Source: JAFGIG01 sp964397545 (GTDB taxonomy: Bacteria > SDB-A). Taken from it: DNA of 64,000 nt. The DNA is taken from assembly GCA_964397545.1 (NCBI GenBank), contig CAYNIW010000001.1:1-64000 (forward strand), in the 5' to 3' direction. Of the stretch, positions 55,313 to 64,000 are shown piece by piece; within the stretch, counting starts at the first letter, position 1; each line of letters begins with the position of its first letter. The translations under genes were made by a program, and so were the position numbers. The notes under the pieces were generated by a model that worked only from the letters and a program-made list of their open reading frames with translations, ran no database searches and was not told where the DNA came from.

Positions 55313-56083
55313 ATGCTCAATATCGAGATCACCGAGCTTCTTAAAGCCGGCGCCCACTTCGGGCACAAGACAGACAGATGGAATCCCAAGATGAAACCCT
55401 ATATTTTCGACGTCAGGCAGGGGACTCATATAATCAACATCAGAAAAACAGTTTCCGGGCTTGAACACGCGTCGAATTTTCTGGGGAAAATATCTTCTCA
55501 AAACAAATCAGTTCTTTTCGTGGGAACGAAAAGACAGGCAAGGCCCATCATAGTTGCTGAAGCCGAAAGAGCCGGTGTTTTCAGCGTAACCGAGAGGTGG
55601 CTCGGCGGAACGCTGACTAATTTTAAAACGATAAGAAACAGCGTTTCAAAACTGAAGGAACTCGAAAAACAGCTTCACGAAAAAGGATCCGAAAGACTGA
55701 CAAAAAAAGAAATACTCATGCTTCAGAAAAAGAGAGAAAAACTTGAAAGATACCTGAGCGGCATTAAAGAAATGGACATGCTTCCATCGGCTGTCTTTGT
55801 CGTAGACGTAAAACACGAGAGCATAGCTGTTCATGAATCCAAAATCCTCGGAATTCCTGTCGTGGGAATTGTGGACACAAATTCGGACCCCGACCCTATA
55901 GATTATATTATTCCGGCGAATGACGACGCGATGAGATCCGTCGCTCTCATAGCCCAATATCTCGCCGACGCTATCTTACTTGGGAAAACACAGCATAAAG
56001 ATGAAGAACCTGTCCCAGAAAAAGACGGTGATAGCGATATAGAAGAAGAGATACTGGAGAAAATTGATCTTATCCAATCCTGA
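55313..56083 (+). CDS. rpsB: 30S ribosomal protein S2
   Basis: 256 residues. It has the conserved LLKAGAHFGHKTDRWNPKM, VLFVGTKRQA, RWLGGTLTNFKTI, and VVDVKHESIAVHESKILGIP blocks. The acidic C-terminal extension EEPVPEKDGDSDIEEEI is typical. It is the first gene of the rpsB-tsf-pyrH-frr operon, downstream of the folded leader. Confidence 0.98.
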   Translation: MLNIEITELLKAGAHFGHKTDRWNPKMKPYIFDVRQGTHIINIRKTVSGLEHASNFLGKISSQNKSVLFVGTKRQARPIIVAEAERAGVFSVTERWLGGTLTNFKTIRNSVSKLKELEKQLHEKGSERLTKKEILMLQKKREKLERYLSGIKEMDMLPSAVFVVDVKHESIAVHESKILGIPVVGIVDTNSDPDPIDYIIPANDDAMRSVALIAQYLADAILLGKTQHKDEEPVPEKDGDSDIEEEILEKIDLIQS

Positions 56084-56118
56084 AATATTTTTCGGGAATT
56101 CAATAACAGGAGGGTAAA

Positions 56119-56718
56119 GTGCCTGAAAAAGACGCTAATATGGAGAAAGTAAAAGAATTGCGAAGAATTACCGACGCAGGAATAAAAGAATGCAAAGCGA
56201 CTCTCGAAGAAGCCGGTTATGATGTCGAAAAAGCGGTTAAAATTCTAAGGGAAAAAGGCATAGCAAAAGCGGACAATAAAAGCGGCAGGACCACGAAAGA
56301 AGGCATGATTTCGTGCTATCTTCATCAAAATAAAATTGCAGGCTTAGTCGAACTCGCCTGCGAAACGGATTTTGTGGCGAGGACAGAAATTTTTCAGTCT
56401 CTTGCCAAAGATCTTGCAATTCAGGTTGTAACCTCATCTCCGAAAGCCCTGAAAAGAGAAGATCTGTCGCCCGAATTAATTCAAACCGAAAGAGAAATCT
56501 ATTTCAATCAGGAAAAACAGGCTGGAAAACCGGACAAGATAATCCAAAAGATAGTCGACGGTAAAATAGAGAAGTTTTACAAAGAAGCCTGTTTTTACGA
56601 CCAACCTTTTTACAAAGACGATTCTAAAACGGTCGAACAGGTGGTCAAAGAGGTAATTGCCAAAACAGGAGAAAACATAATTATAAGAAGATTCTACAGG
56701 ATGCAGTTGGGAGAATGA
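56119..56718 (+). CDS. tsf: Elongation factor Ts
   Basis: 199 residues from GTG 56119, the short form (E. coli has 283). The N-terminal UBA-like LRRITDAGIKECKATLEEAGYD and the EF-Tu contact segment LACETDFVAR are present; one of the two core subdomains appears reduced, as in other short EF-Ts proteins. It recycles EF-Tu-GDP. The stop overlaps pyrH by 4 nt. Confidence 0.97.
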   Translation: MPEKDANMEKVKELRRITDAGIKECKATLEEAGYDVEKAVKILREKGIAKADNKSGRTTKEGMISCYLHQNKIAGLVELACETDFVARTEIFQSLAKDLAIQVVTSSPKALKREDLSPELIQTEREIYFNQEKQAGKPDKIIQKIVDGKIEKFYKEACFYDQPFYKDDSKTVEQVVKEVIAKTGENIIIRRFYRMQLGE

Positions 56719-57428
56719 TGAACGAGCAATACAGCAGGGTGATGATAAAACTGAGCGGTGAGGCTATCGGAGAACAGGGCAAAGTCATCTCTCCTGAACT
56801 TGTCCGTCATATATCCAGCGAAATTGAAGATGTATCGAAAAAAGGAGTATCGATAGGGCTCGTAATCGGGGCTGGAAATATTTTTCGAGGCCAGGAAATA
56901 ATACTGAGCCTCGGCATAGAAAGAGTTGTCGCGGATCAAGTGGGAATGCTTGCCACGATGATCAACGCTCTACTTTTCAAAGAAGTCCTGTTGGAAAAAG
57001 GAATTAAAACTTCAATACTTTCCGCTCTCGATGTCCCTCAGTTGGCTGAAGTCTATACACCTCAAAAAGCATGGGAATATATGGTCGGCGGGACATGCGT
57101 TATTTTTGCCGGCGGAACAGGAAACCCATTTTTTACCACCGACACCGCCGCGGCCCTCAGAGCCGCAGAAGTCAAAGCCGAGATACTAATAAAGGCAACT
57201 AAAGTCGACGGAGTTTACGACAAGGACCCGAATTGCAATCCTGATGCGAAAAAATTTGACAAGTTGTCATACCTTGACGTAATCAACAAGGGTCTGAAAG
57301 TAATGGATTCTACAGCCATTTCACTCTGCAGGGAGAACAATATCCCTATAATGGTTTACAATATGTATGTGAAAGGGAATCTGTCCGCCGCTGTTTTCAA
57401 TAAAAGCGTAGGCACTCTTATTATGTGA
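56715..57428 (+). CDS. pyrH: UMP kinase
   Basis: 237 residues of the amino-acid-kinase fold. VMIKLSGEAIGEQ at the N-terminus, VIGAGNIFRG, ALRAAEVKAEILIKATKVDGVYDKDP and the C-terminal VKGNLSAAV are diagnostic. It phosphorylates UMP for pyrimidine nucleotides and is regulated by GTP and UTP in other bacteria. It is coupled to tsf and lies ten bases before frr. Confidence 0.98.
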   Translation: MMNEQYSRVMIKLSGEAIGEQGKVISPELVRHISSEIEDVSKKGVSIGLVIGAGNIFRGQEIILSLGIERVVADQVGMLATMINALLFKEVLLEKGIKTSILSALDVPQLAEVYTPQKAWEYMVGGTCVIFAGGTGNPFFTTDTAAALRAAEVKAEILIKATKVDGVYDKDPNCNPDAKKFDKLSYLDVINKGLKVMDSTAISLCRENNIPIMVYNMYVKGNLSAAVFNKSVGTLIM

Positions 57429-57437
57429 GGAGGTTAA

Positions 57438-58001
57438 ATGCCCGATCTCAAAAATCTTATCTCTGCTGAAAGAGAAAAAATGGAGAAATGCATGGAGCAT
57501 TTCAAAGGGCTCTTGGCCAAAATTCAGACGGGAAGAGCTGTTCCTGCACTGCTCGAAGGAATTACTGTTAATTACTACGGAACCGAAACGCCCGTTAGAC
57601 AGTTGTGCAACGTGACGGTTCCTGAACCCAGAATGATCGTCCTGCAGCCTTACGATAAATCAATAATCGGAGAAATAGAAAAAGCAGTGTCCGCATCAAA
57701 TATAGGTGTAAATCCTCAGAGTGACGGCAAAGTAATAAGGCTTGCCTTTCCAATGCTTTCTGAAGAGAGAAGGGATGAATCTGTCAGGCATGTGAAAAAA
57801 ATTGGAGAGGATACCAAGACTGCCGTGAGAAACATCAGGCATCAGTTTATAAATCAGGCAAAAAAAATGCTGAAAGAAAGTGAAATTTCTGATGATGAAC
57901 ACGAACGCTATAATGAAGAAATTCAATCCTTGACAAACGAGTTTATCAACGAAACAGACAAGCTTATATTGAACAAGGAAAAAGAGATAAAGACGATCTG
58001 A
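57438..58001 (+). CDS. frr: Ribosome recycling factor
   Basis: 187 residues, the standard size. LAKIQTGRAVPALLEGITVNYYGTETP, QPYDKSIIGEIEKAV and FPMLSEERRDESVRHVKKIG show the three-helix bundle and the domain II hinge. It splits post-termination ribosomes with EF-G. AGGAGG precedes the ATG at 57438. Confidence 0.98.
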   Translation: MPDLKNLISAEREKMEKCMEHFKGLLAKIQTGRAVPALLEGITVNYYGTETPVRQLCNVTVPEPRMIVLQPYDKSIIGEIEKAVSASNIGVNPQSDGKVIRLAFPMLSEERRDESVRHVKKIGEDTKTAVRNIRHQFINQAKKMLKESEISDDEHERYNEEIQSLTNEFINETDKLILNKEKEIKTI

Positions 58002-58004
58002 AAT

Positions 58005-58724
58005 ATGCCCGGCGCACGGATTAAAGACGAACTGATTAAACCGGTTCATGTCGGTATAATTATGGACGGCAACGGCAGATGGGCTAAGGAAAGAAAACTA
58101 CCGAGGGTTTCGGGTCATGTCGAAGGGGTTAACGCGGTCCGCAGGATTGTAAGGCATTCAGGCAAAGTGGGCCTGAAAAATCTCACACTTTATGCTTTCT
58201 CCACTGAAAACTGGAAAAGGCCGTCCGAAGAGGTCGGTTTTTTGATGAAGTTGTTCAGAAAACTCATCAGATCTGAAATAGATGAACTCATGGAGAACGA
58301 TGTTAAACTGAGTTTTATAGGCAGAAAGGACTCTCTCAGCAAAAGCATACAAAAAGAAATGGATGCCGCGACCGAGAGAACCCAGAATAACAAAGGGTTA
58401 AACCTTATTATAGCTATTTCATACGGAGGAAGAGACGAGATTATTTCCGCAGTAAATAAAGCGGCAAAGAGCATGGCTGAAGGAAAAATAAAGGAAATTG
58501 ATGAAAACAGATTCAAGGAATTCCTTTTTACAAAAGACATTCCGGATCCCGACCTGGTAATTAGAACCAGCGGAGAGAAAAGACTTTCAAACTTTCTGAT
58601 ATTCCAGTCAGCATACTCCGAACTCTTTTTTTCAAATAAATACTGGCCGGATTTCAAAGAAGAGGATTTGGATGACGCAATAGAGGATTTTTCAAAAAGA
58701 AAAAGAAGGTTCGGCAGAATTTGA
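58005..58724 (+). CDS. uppS: Undecaprenyl diphosphate synthase
   Basis: 239 residues of the cis-prenyltransferase family. HVGIIMDGNGRWAKER carries the catalytic Asp, and SGHVEGVNAVRRIV, LYAFSTENWKRP and DLVIRTSGEKRLSNFLIFQSAYSE are all conserved. It makes the C55 lipid carrier for peptidoglycan and LPS. It lies three bases after frr and overlaps cdsA by 4 nt. Confidence 0.97.
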   Translation: MPGARIKDELIKPVHVGIIMDGNGRWAKERKLPRVSGHVEGVNAVRRIVRHSGKVGLKNLTLYAFSTENWKRPSEEVGFLMKLFRKLIRSEIDELMENDVKLSFIGRKDSLSKSIQKEMDAATERTQNNKGLNLIIAISYGGRDEIISAVNKAAKSMAEGKIKEIDENRFKEFLFTKDIPDPDLVIRTSGEKRLSNFLIFQSAYSELFFSNKYWPDFKEEDLDDAIEDFSKRKRRFGRI

Positions 58725-59596
58725 CCAGAAATTTCACTGATAAAAAGAATTTATTTTCAAGAATAGCTGTCGCAGTCGTCTTTATCCCTCTGATTATATT
58801 TTTTATCGCAAGGGGCGGGTTTTATTTTTTCATTCCGCTCTTGATAACTGCTCTGATTTCCTCAGCGGAAGCATACAACATAGCGCAAAAAGCGCTCGGT
58901 ATAGAAAAAGGGAAAGACAGTAAAATCAGATATGTCTTTGTGATATCCGGAATATGCATTCTTCTTGCCAACACTTATTTTACCGGAGTTCATCCGCTCC
59001 TGGTATCGGCATTTGTATTTTTCCTTTTTTTCGTGGAAGTGGTCACGGAGAAACCGGAGCATTTCGCAAGAAGAATTTCTTCAGTCATATACGCTATAGT
59101 CTATGTTTCGTGGGGCTTTTCAAGCCTTTCTCTGCTCAGAAAAGCAGGTGATAACAGCCCGGCAGGCGACAGCTTGGGGATTTATCTGGTATGCCTTGCC
59201 TTCACTATAGCCTGGTCTTCGGACACCTTCGGTTTTATTTTCGGTTATATTTTCGGAAAAAAGCCTTTGATTCCCTCTATCAGCCCCAAAAAAACAGTTG
59301 AAGGCAGTATAGGTGGACTGGCAGGAGCTTTGGCAGGCGCCGCTATTCTCAAACTGATACAGGTTAGGCTCTGCCCTTCTCTTTACTTTCCGTGGTCTTT
59401 TATTGTTATATGCGGTGTTTTGGGCGGAATAGCCTCTCAGCTCGGCGATCTTGTTGAATCGATGATGAAAAGAGACGCGAAGATAGACCAATCCTCTCTG
59501 ATTCTTCCGGGACACGGAGGCTTGCTTGACAGGTTTGACAGCGTTTTCTTCGCCGCTTTTGTAGTCTATTTCATGCACAGTTTCCTGATGGTATAG
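58721..59596 (+). CDS. cdsA: Phosphatidate cytidylyltransferase
   Basis: 291 residues from TTG 58721, overlapping uppS by 4 nt. About eight membrane helices are followed by the family signature SMMKRDAKIDQSS, then LPGHGGLLDRFDSVFFAA. It makes CDP-diacylglycerol for phospholipid synthesis. The usual order uppS-cdsA-dxr-rseP is preserved. Confidence 0.96.
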   Translation: MTRNFTDKKNLFSRIAVAVVFIPLIIFFIARGGFYFFIPLLITALISSAEAYNIAQKALGIEKGKDSKIRYVFVISGICILLANTYFTGVHPLLVSAFVFFLFFVEVVTEKPEHFARRISSVIYAIVYVSWGFSSLSLLRKAGDNSPAGDSLGIYLVCLAFTIAWSSDTFGFIFGYIFGKKPLIPSISPKKTVEGSIGGLAGALAGAAILKLIQVRLCPSLYFPWSFIVICGVLGGIASQLGDLVESMMKRDAKIDQSSLILPGHGGLLDRFDSVFFAAFVVYFMHSFLMV

Positions 59597-59599
59597 AAG

Positions 59600-60739
59600 A
59601 TGAATTTGGTCATTCTCGGAGCGACTGGGTCTATCGGGAGGTCAGCCCTCGAAGTTGTTGAAAAAAACAGGGACAAGTTCAGAATTACAGCCGTTTCGGC
59701 GAACAGAAACATTGATCTTCTCCTGGATATTGCAAAAAGATTCAATGTGCCGAAGGTGATAATAACTGATCCTAAATTCCCAGGATTTAGAAAAATTGAG
59801 AAAAACGAAAGACCTCAGATTTTTGCCGGAATCGAAACAGCGGCGGAAATATGCGGCGGAAGCGATGTAGATATAGTCCTCAACGCGGTGGTCGGAAGCG
59901 CAGGTTATCTGCCCACGAAGAAAGCGCTTCTTTCAGGAAAAACCGTAGCTCTAGCTAACAAGGAAACTATGGTCGCTTACGGGGAAGTCATAAACCTGAT
60001 ACTCGCGGAGGGAAAAGGCAGAATAATTCCCGTAGACAGCGAACACAGCGCTGTTTTCCAGCTCCTGGAAAACAAGAAAAGAGAAGAACTGGAAAAAATA
60101 ATTCTCACTGCCTCCGGCGGACCCCTTAGAAATCATAAAGATCCTGCCAACGCCACCGTGGAAGAAGTTTTAAGGCATCCTACATGGAACATGGGACCAA
60201 AAATCACTGTGGATTCAGCCTCGCTCGCGAACAAGGGACTGGAGGTAATAGAAGCCGCGAGACTTTTCAACGTAGACTCCTCTAAAATTGATGTCGTCGT
60301 CCATCCTTCATCCGTCATACATTCTCTCGTGGAGCTCAAAGACGGCTCCATAGTCGCTCAACTTGCTCATCCCGACATGAAACTTCCGATACAATACGCC
60401 TTGAATTACCCTGAGAGGCAGAATAGACAGATAAAAAGGCTGTCTCTTTGGGATGTTTCGCCTCTTGAATTTTTCAAACCGGATAAAGAGAAATTTCCGC
60501 TTCTTTCACACGCTTATGAAGCTCTCGATACGGGAGGGACGATGCCTGCTGTCTTCAACGCCGTCAATGAAGAAGCTGTAAGTTTGTTTCTCGAAAAAAA
60601 AATTAAATTCGGAGACATAAACACTCTTGTCCGCAGGACAATGGATATCCACAAAGCAGACTCTGCGGAAGAAAAGGCGATCCTTGAGGCGGACAGATGG
60701 GCGAGAGAACAGGTTTTAATCTACTCGGAGAAGAAATGA
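59600..60739 (+). CDS. dxr: 1-Deoxy-D-xylulose 5-phosphate reductoisomerase
   Basis: 379 residues. LGATGSIGRSALEVV is the NADPH-binding turn, ANKETMVAYGE and PVDSEHSAVFQLL contain the metal and substrate ligands, and PTWNMGPKITVDSASLANKGLEVIEA is highly conserved. It catalyses the first committed MEP-pathway step to isoprenoids, supplying UppS. It lies three bases after cdsA and overlaps rseP by 4 nt. Confidence 0.98.
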   Translation: MNLVILGATGSIGRSALEVVEKNRDKFRITAVSANRNIDLLLDIAKRFNVPKVIITDPKFPGFRKIEKNERPQIFAGIETAAEICGGSDVDIVLNAVVGSAGYLPTKKALLSGKTVALANKETMVAYGEVINLILAEGKGRIIPVDSEHSAVFQLLENKKREELEKIILTASGGPLRNHKDPANATVEEVLRHPTWNMGPKITVDSASLANKGLEVIEAARLFNVDSSKIDVVVHPSSVIHSLVELKDGSIVAQLAHPDMKLPIQYALNYPERQNRQIKRLSLWDVSPLEFFKPDKEKFPLLSHAYEALDTGGTMPAVFNAVNEEAVSLFLEKKIKFGDINTLVRRTMDIHKADSAEEKAILEADRWAREQVLIYSEKK

Positions 60740-62142
60740 ATTTTATTTCCACAGCCGTTCTTCTTGGAGTGCTGATATCATTTCATGAATTCGGCCATTT
60801 TATTTTCGCGAGACTTTTCAAAGTTTCAGTTCCGAAATTTTCTCTCGGTTTCGGTCCAAAATTAATCGGTTTCAATCTCGGAGGGACTTTTTTTCAAATT
60901 TCCGCTTTTCCTCTCGGAGGATACGTCAAAATGAAAGGAGAAGCAGAAAACCAGGAATCAAAGGAAAGTTTGGACAAAGACGATTTCAGAGCAAAAAATT
61001 TTGTTCAGAAAACGCTTATAGTCTTCGCGGGGCCGCTTTTCAACATATTTTTGGCTCAGCTCCTGATTTTCACGGCAAACCTAATGATGAGCGGCTTTTA
61101 TATTCCCACGACGAAACTGGGCAGGATTTTTGAAACTTCTTCTTCCTGGGAAGCCGGTTTGAGATCCGGAGATTCGATCTTGGCTGTAAAAGGCCATAAT
61201 GTTTCGAGCTGGGGAGACGTGGAGGAAGTCATGGCCGGTTCGGTTGGAGACCCTGTTGAAGTATCTGCTCTGCGTAATACAGACGGTGCTGATTCGCTGT
61301 TTATTCTTTCTGTTGAGCCGGATACTCAGGATGCCTTGATGAGGGGGCTCAATCCTCTTCTTCCCGCATTGATAGGAGAAATATCCGGGAAACCGGCAGA
61401 AGAAGCGGGATTTCAATCCGGCGATTCTGTTGTTTTCATTGTCCCCGTTGGCGGTATAGACGAGGAAGAGATGAAGTCTCTCTCATCAAAGGGTTTTGAC
61501 ATGTCTTATTTTGACACAGCTACCTTCGAGGTTTTTACAAACAAAGAAAATGAGAATTTGTTATCCGGATACGAAGTAAAATATTGGCAGGACCTGTCGA
61601 TTCTCATAAATTCTCTGAAAAGCGAGGATTATTTTGTAGGAATCAAAAGAGGGAACCGGCAGATTTTATCTAATATCAAACCGGTCGAAACGGGCGGAAG
61701 GAAAATAATCGGAATAAGCATAGACTTGCCAACAAAAAGACTCGGCGCTGTCCGGGCTTTTTCAATGTCCCTGGAACAAATGAAGATGACGTTGGTAATC
61801 CTGACAAAAATTCCAAGGATGATAGCCGAAAAAAAAATAACAGTCAGAGAAACCTTCGGCGGACCTGTAAGGGTTTTTCAGGAAACTTCCAGAGCCGCAA
61901 AGATGGGATTCGACACTTTTTTGTTTCTGGCGGGATTTATATCTCTTAATCTGGCAATATTCAATCTTTTACCTATACTTCCTCTCGACGGAGGGCATAT
62001 ATTCATCTATCTGATAGAAACCCTGACGAGAAAGAAAATTCCGACTAAAGTTTTAAGAGGACTTCAGGCGGCAGGTTTTTCACTTCTTTTGTTTTTCGCG
62101 ATTCTAGTCACGGCAAACGACCTTTTGAATATTTTTCTGTGA
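60736..62142 (+). CDS. rseP: Site-2 membrane protease RseP
   Basis: 468 residues from ATG 60736, which overlaps the dxr stop (ATGA); an earlier start at 60697 lies deep inside dxr. Zinc ligands are in HEFGHF (H17, E18, H21) and the distal NLLPILPLDGGHI; two PDZ-like regions lie between. It cleaves membrane-bound regulators such as anti-sigma factors. Its stop overlaps the cinA GTG. Confidence 0.94.
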   Translation: MNFISTAVLLGVLISFHEFGHFIFARLFKVSVPKFSLGFGPKLIGFNLGGTFFQISAFPLGGYVKMKGEAENQESKESLDKDDFRAKNFVQKTLIVFAGPLFNIFLAQLLIFTANLMMSGFYIPTTKLGRIFETSSSWEAGLRSGDSILAVKGHNVSSWGDVEEVMAGSVGDPVEVSALRNTDGADSLFILSVEPDTQDALMRGLNPLLPALIGEISGKPAEEAGFQSGDSVVFIVPVGGIDEEEMKSLSSKGFDMSYFDTATFEVFTNKENENLLSGYEVKYWQDLSILINSLKSEDYFVGIKRGNRQILSNIKPVETGGRKIIGISIDLPTKRLGAVRAFSMSLEQMKMTLVILTKIPRMIAEKKITVRETFGGPVRVFQETSRAAKMGFDTFLFLAGFISLNLAIFNLLPILPLDGGHIFIYLIETLTRKKIPTKVLRGLQAAGFSLLLFFAILVTANDLLNIFL

Positions 62143-63398
62143 AAAAAGCTTCAATTATTCTTGTAGGGGACGAACTTCTCGACGGCAGCAGGATAGACGA
62201 AAACGGACCGTTTATTGAAACTCGGTTGACTGACGCGGGTTTCAAAGTTATTTCCCTGACGGTTGTTCCCGATGATAATAACAAAATAGTGCATTCTTTC
62301 GAAAGATGCTCCAAAGAGTCGGATATGACGTTAGTCGCTGGAGGGCTTGGACCGACCAGCGATGACCTGACAAGAAAAGCGGCTTCAGAATTTTTCGGGA
62401 AAAAACTCGTAAAATATGACAAAGCGCAAGCTCATATCGAAAGTATTTTCAAAAAAAGAAATGTCATTATGGCACCGGAGAATGATATTCAATCCATGAT
62501 TCCGGAAGAATCCCGGTTATGGATAAATCCATCCGGAACTGCATGCCCTTTTGAGTGCGTCAAGAATGGAAGACGATTTGTTTTTCTTCCCGGAGTCCAT
62601 TCGGAAGTCAGAGAGATTTTTAATTTTTGCCTCAACGAGTATTTAACCGAAGTATCGAAAAAAGCAAAAAAGAAGCGTTATCTCGTAAGAACTTTCGGTA
62701 TTTCAGAGTCGGCGGCTTACGGCATTTTATCGAAAAATAGAAATCTTTTCGAAAAAGCAAAAATTTCTTTTCTGCCTCAGAGTCCCGGGGTGGACATCAA
62801 GATTGAGGAAAAAGAGGATTATATTAACCCTGCCGAAATTCGCGACGAGATCATCGAATCCTTGAAAGACTGGGTCTGGTGCGCCGGAGACAAGACAATC
62901 CAGGAAGTAATCGCGTCGTTTCTTAATGGACTGAATATGACAATTTCTGTGGCAGAGAGCTGCACGGGGGGGTATATTTCTAATATGCTCACGGATGTTC
63001 CCGGTTCTTCGGATTACTTTAAGTTTTCCGCAGTGACATACAGCGATGATTCCAAAATTAAAATTCTCGGTATAGAAAAAGAGACACTGGCTTTGAAAGG
63101 AAGCGTCAGCAGAGAAACGGCTGTTTCTATGGCTTATAGAATCAGAAAGATTGCCGGAACCGACCTTGGCCTTTCTTCAACCGGTATAGCAGGACCGGGC
63201 GGCGGGTCAACTGAGAAACCTGTGGGTCTTCTTTTTACTGGAATAAGCTCGAAGAAAAAACTTGGGGCTGAAAAATTTTTGGGATTTGCGGACAGATCAA
63301 AAAATAAAAGATGGTTTTCATTTTTTGCTTTGGATTTTCTAAGGAGGCATCTTATCGGAGAATTCGGCCTTAAAATGGAAGATTGTATCTTTGACTAA
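62139..63398 (+). CDS. cinA: CinA-like protein with nicotinamide-nucleotide amidase domain
   Basis: 419 residues from GTG 62139, overlapping rseP by 4 nt. The N-terminal molybdopterin-binding-like (COG1058) domain has VGDELLDGSRIDENG and GGLGPTSDDLT. The C-terminal PncC domain has SVAESCTGGYISNMLTDVPGSS, VTYSDDSKI and GIAGPGGG, for NMN deamidation. This full two-domain form is common in bacteria and recycles pyridine nucleotides. Confidence 0.94.
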   Translation: MKKASIILVGDELLDGSRIDENGPFIETRLTDAGFKVISLTVVPDDNNKIVHSFERCSKESDMTLVAGGLGPTSDDLTRKAASEFFGKKLVKYDKAQAHIESIFKKRNVIMAPENDIQSMIPEESRLWINPSGTACPFECVKNGRRFVFLPGVHSEVREIFNFCLNEYLTEVSKKAKKKRYLVRTFGISESAAYGILSKNRNLFEKAKISFLPQSPGVDIKIEEKEDYINPAEIRDEIIESLKDWVWCAGDKTIQEVIASFLNGLNMTISVAESCTGGYISNMLTDVPGSSDYFKFSAVTYSDDSKIKILGIEKETLALKGSVSRETAVSMAYRIRKIAGTDLGLSSTGIAGPGGGSTEKPVGLLFTGISSKKKLGAEKFLGFADRSKNKRWFSFFALDFLRRHLIGEFGLKMEDCIFD

Positions 63399-64000
63399 GA
63401 AAAATCTGGTAATTCTTTTCGGCGGAAAGTCCACGGAACACGAGATTTCGGTCTTATCTGCGGAATTTGTCTATAAGTCAGCTGACAAATCGGCTTTCAA
63501 TACTATGCTTGTCCAAATAGACAAACACGGAAAATGGAATCTCGGGTCTGAGAATGTTTTCAAAGGTTCTAAAAAAAGCCTTATGGAAAAAGTATTCCCT
63601 GTGCCTCTGGGAAAAGGAACTTATCTTGTTTCTACTGAAAACACTTCAAAAAGAATAAGAGCGGATGTTTTTTTTCCCGTGCTCCACGGACCTCTCGGCG
63701 AAGACGGGACGGTTCAAGGGCTTTTTAAGATGCTCGATGTCCCTTTCGTAGGGTCGGGAGTCCTGGGATCAGCCGTTTCAATGGACAAAGAAGCGTCAAA
63801 AAAACTTCTTTTTCAGAGCGGACTGCCTGTATGCAGATACATTTCATGCGGCAGAAATGAAAAAATTTCTTTCAAGAGGGCGGTGAAAGAACTCGGACTG
63901 CCCATGTTCGTAAAACCTTCTTCCGCCGGTTCTTCAGTCGGTGTCGGAAAAGTTAAAAACGAAAAAGATTATTATAAAATGAAAGAAGAAGCTCATAAAT
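63391..64000 (+). CDS. ddl: D-alanine-D-alanine ligase, cut by the window end
   Basis: The first 203 codons are present from TTG 63391, overlapping the cinA stop by 8 nt; the rest lies beyond the window. LVILFGGKSTEHEISVLSA is the conserved Ddl N-terminus, then FFPVLHGPLGEDGTVQGLF and LGLPMFVKPSSAGSSVGVGK (the ATP-grasp phosphate loop). It makes the D-Ala-D-Ala dipeptide for peptidoglycan. No other start with a better ribosome site is visible. Confidence 0.93.
   Translation, partial: MTKKNLVILFGGKSTEHEISVLSAEFVYKSADKSAFNTMLVQIDKHGKWNLGSENVFKGSKKSLMEKVFPVPLGKGTYLVSTENTSKRIRADVFFPVLHGPLGEDGTVQGLFKMLDVPFVGSGVLGSAVSMDKEASKKLLFQSGLPVCRYISCGRNEKISFKRAVKELGLPMFVKPSSAGSSVGVGKVKNEKDYYKMKEEAHK

Noticed and set aside
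51123..64000. Novel system within the hisS to ddl run
   Set aside because: All genes are recognisable housekeeping enzymes in a commonly conserved order; only the leader RNAs are unusual.

Overview
The window reads as a chromosomal segment of an uncultured Gram-negative (diderm) bacterium. Outer-membrane content is plain: a SprA/Sov-like giant barrel protein, a TolC-type channel with RND pumps, several small beta-barrels, lipoproteins, and a heptosyltransferase-type LPS operon. The SprA homologue, a 6-bladed beta-propeller lipoprotein, a TMTC-like membrane/TPR protein and a fused cyclase-AAA-TPR regulator suggest an FCB-like or WOR-3-like candidate phylum. That placement is an inference; the complete 23S gene at 21249-24250 would settle it. 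Promoters of the sigma70 type (TTGACA, 16-18 nt spacer, TAtAaT) recur, genes are packed with 1-8 nt overlaps, and several genes start with TTG or GTG.

Layout. 1-4044: an AT-rich, probably acquired, ribosomally synthesised peptide (RiPP) cluster. It holds a 51-residue GTG-initiated precursor with four cysteines in perfect CX2CX2CX2C register, a radical SAM/SPASM maturase with a PqqD-like recognition domain, an ABC ATPase and permease, and a beta-propeller lipoprotein. The cysteine spacing equals that of the sactipeptide thurincin H. 4071-13875: on the same strand without a visible terminator, an ABC exporter, a TolC-like channel, a membrane fusion protein and two RND pumps. 13917-18236: a PIN/RHH toxin-antitoxin pair with a palindromic operator, a lipoprotein, a methyltransferase and a TMTC-like protein. 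18241-21018: uvrA. 21129-24424: a 23S-5S rRNA operon with its own promoter and no 16S gene.

24474-28113: an outer-membrane barrel, an Ogg2 glycosylase, a secreted protein and NAD synthetase. 28110-39088 (minus): MgtC-like protein, cyclase-AAA-TPR regulator, SprA-like translocon, a NapH-like ferredoxin membrane protein and two small membrane proteins. 39230-45931: secD-secF-tgt-rlmD, then ackA. 45936-49410 (minus): an envelope operon with two GT9 glycosyltransferases and a GmhB-like phosphatase. 49467-51121: small membrane and outer-membrane proteins. 51123-64000: a conserved housekeeping run hisS, mnmG, rplM-rpsI, rpsB-tsf-pyrH-frr-uppS-cdsA-dxr-rseP-cinA and the start of ddl, with two candidate autoregulatory leaders (rplM, rpsB).

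The most novel element is the RiPP cluster and its physical link to a complete trans-envelope export set. Next are the 23S-5S operon lacking 16S, the pseudoknotted rpsB leader, and the SprA-like translocon. No gene-free stretch exceeds 300 bases apart from the rRNA genes.
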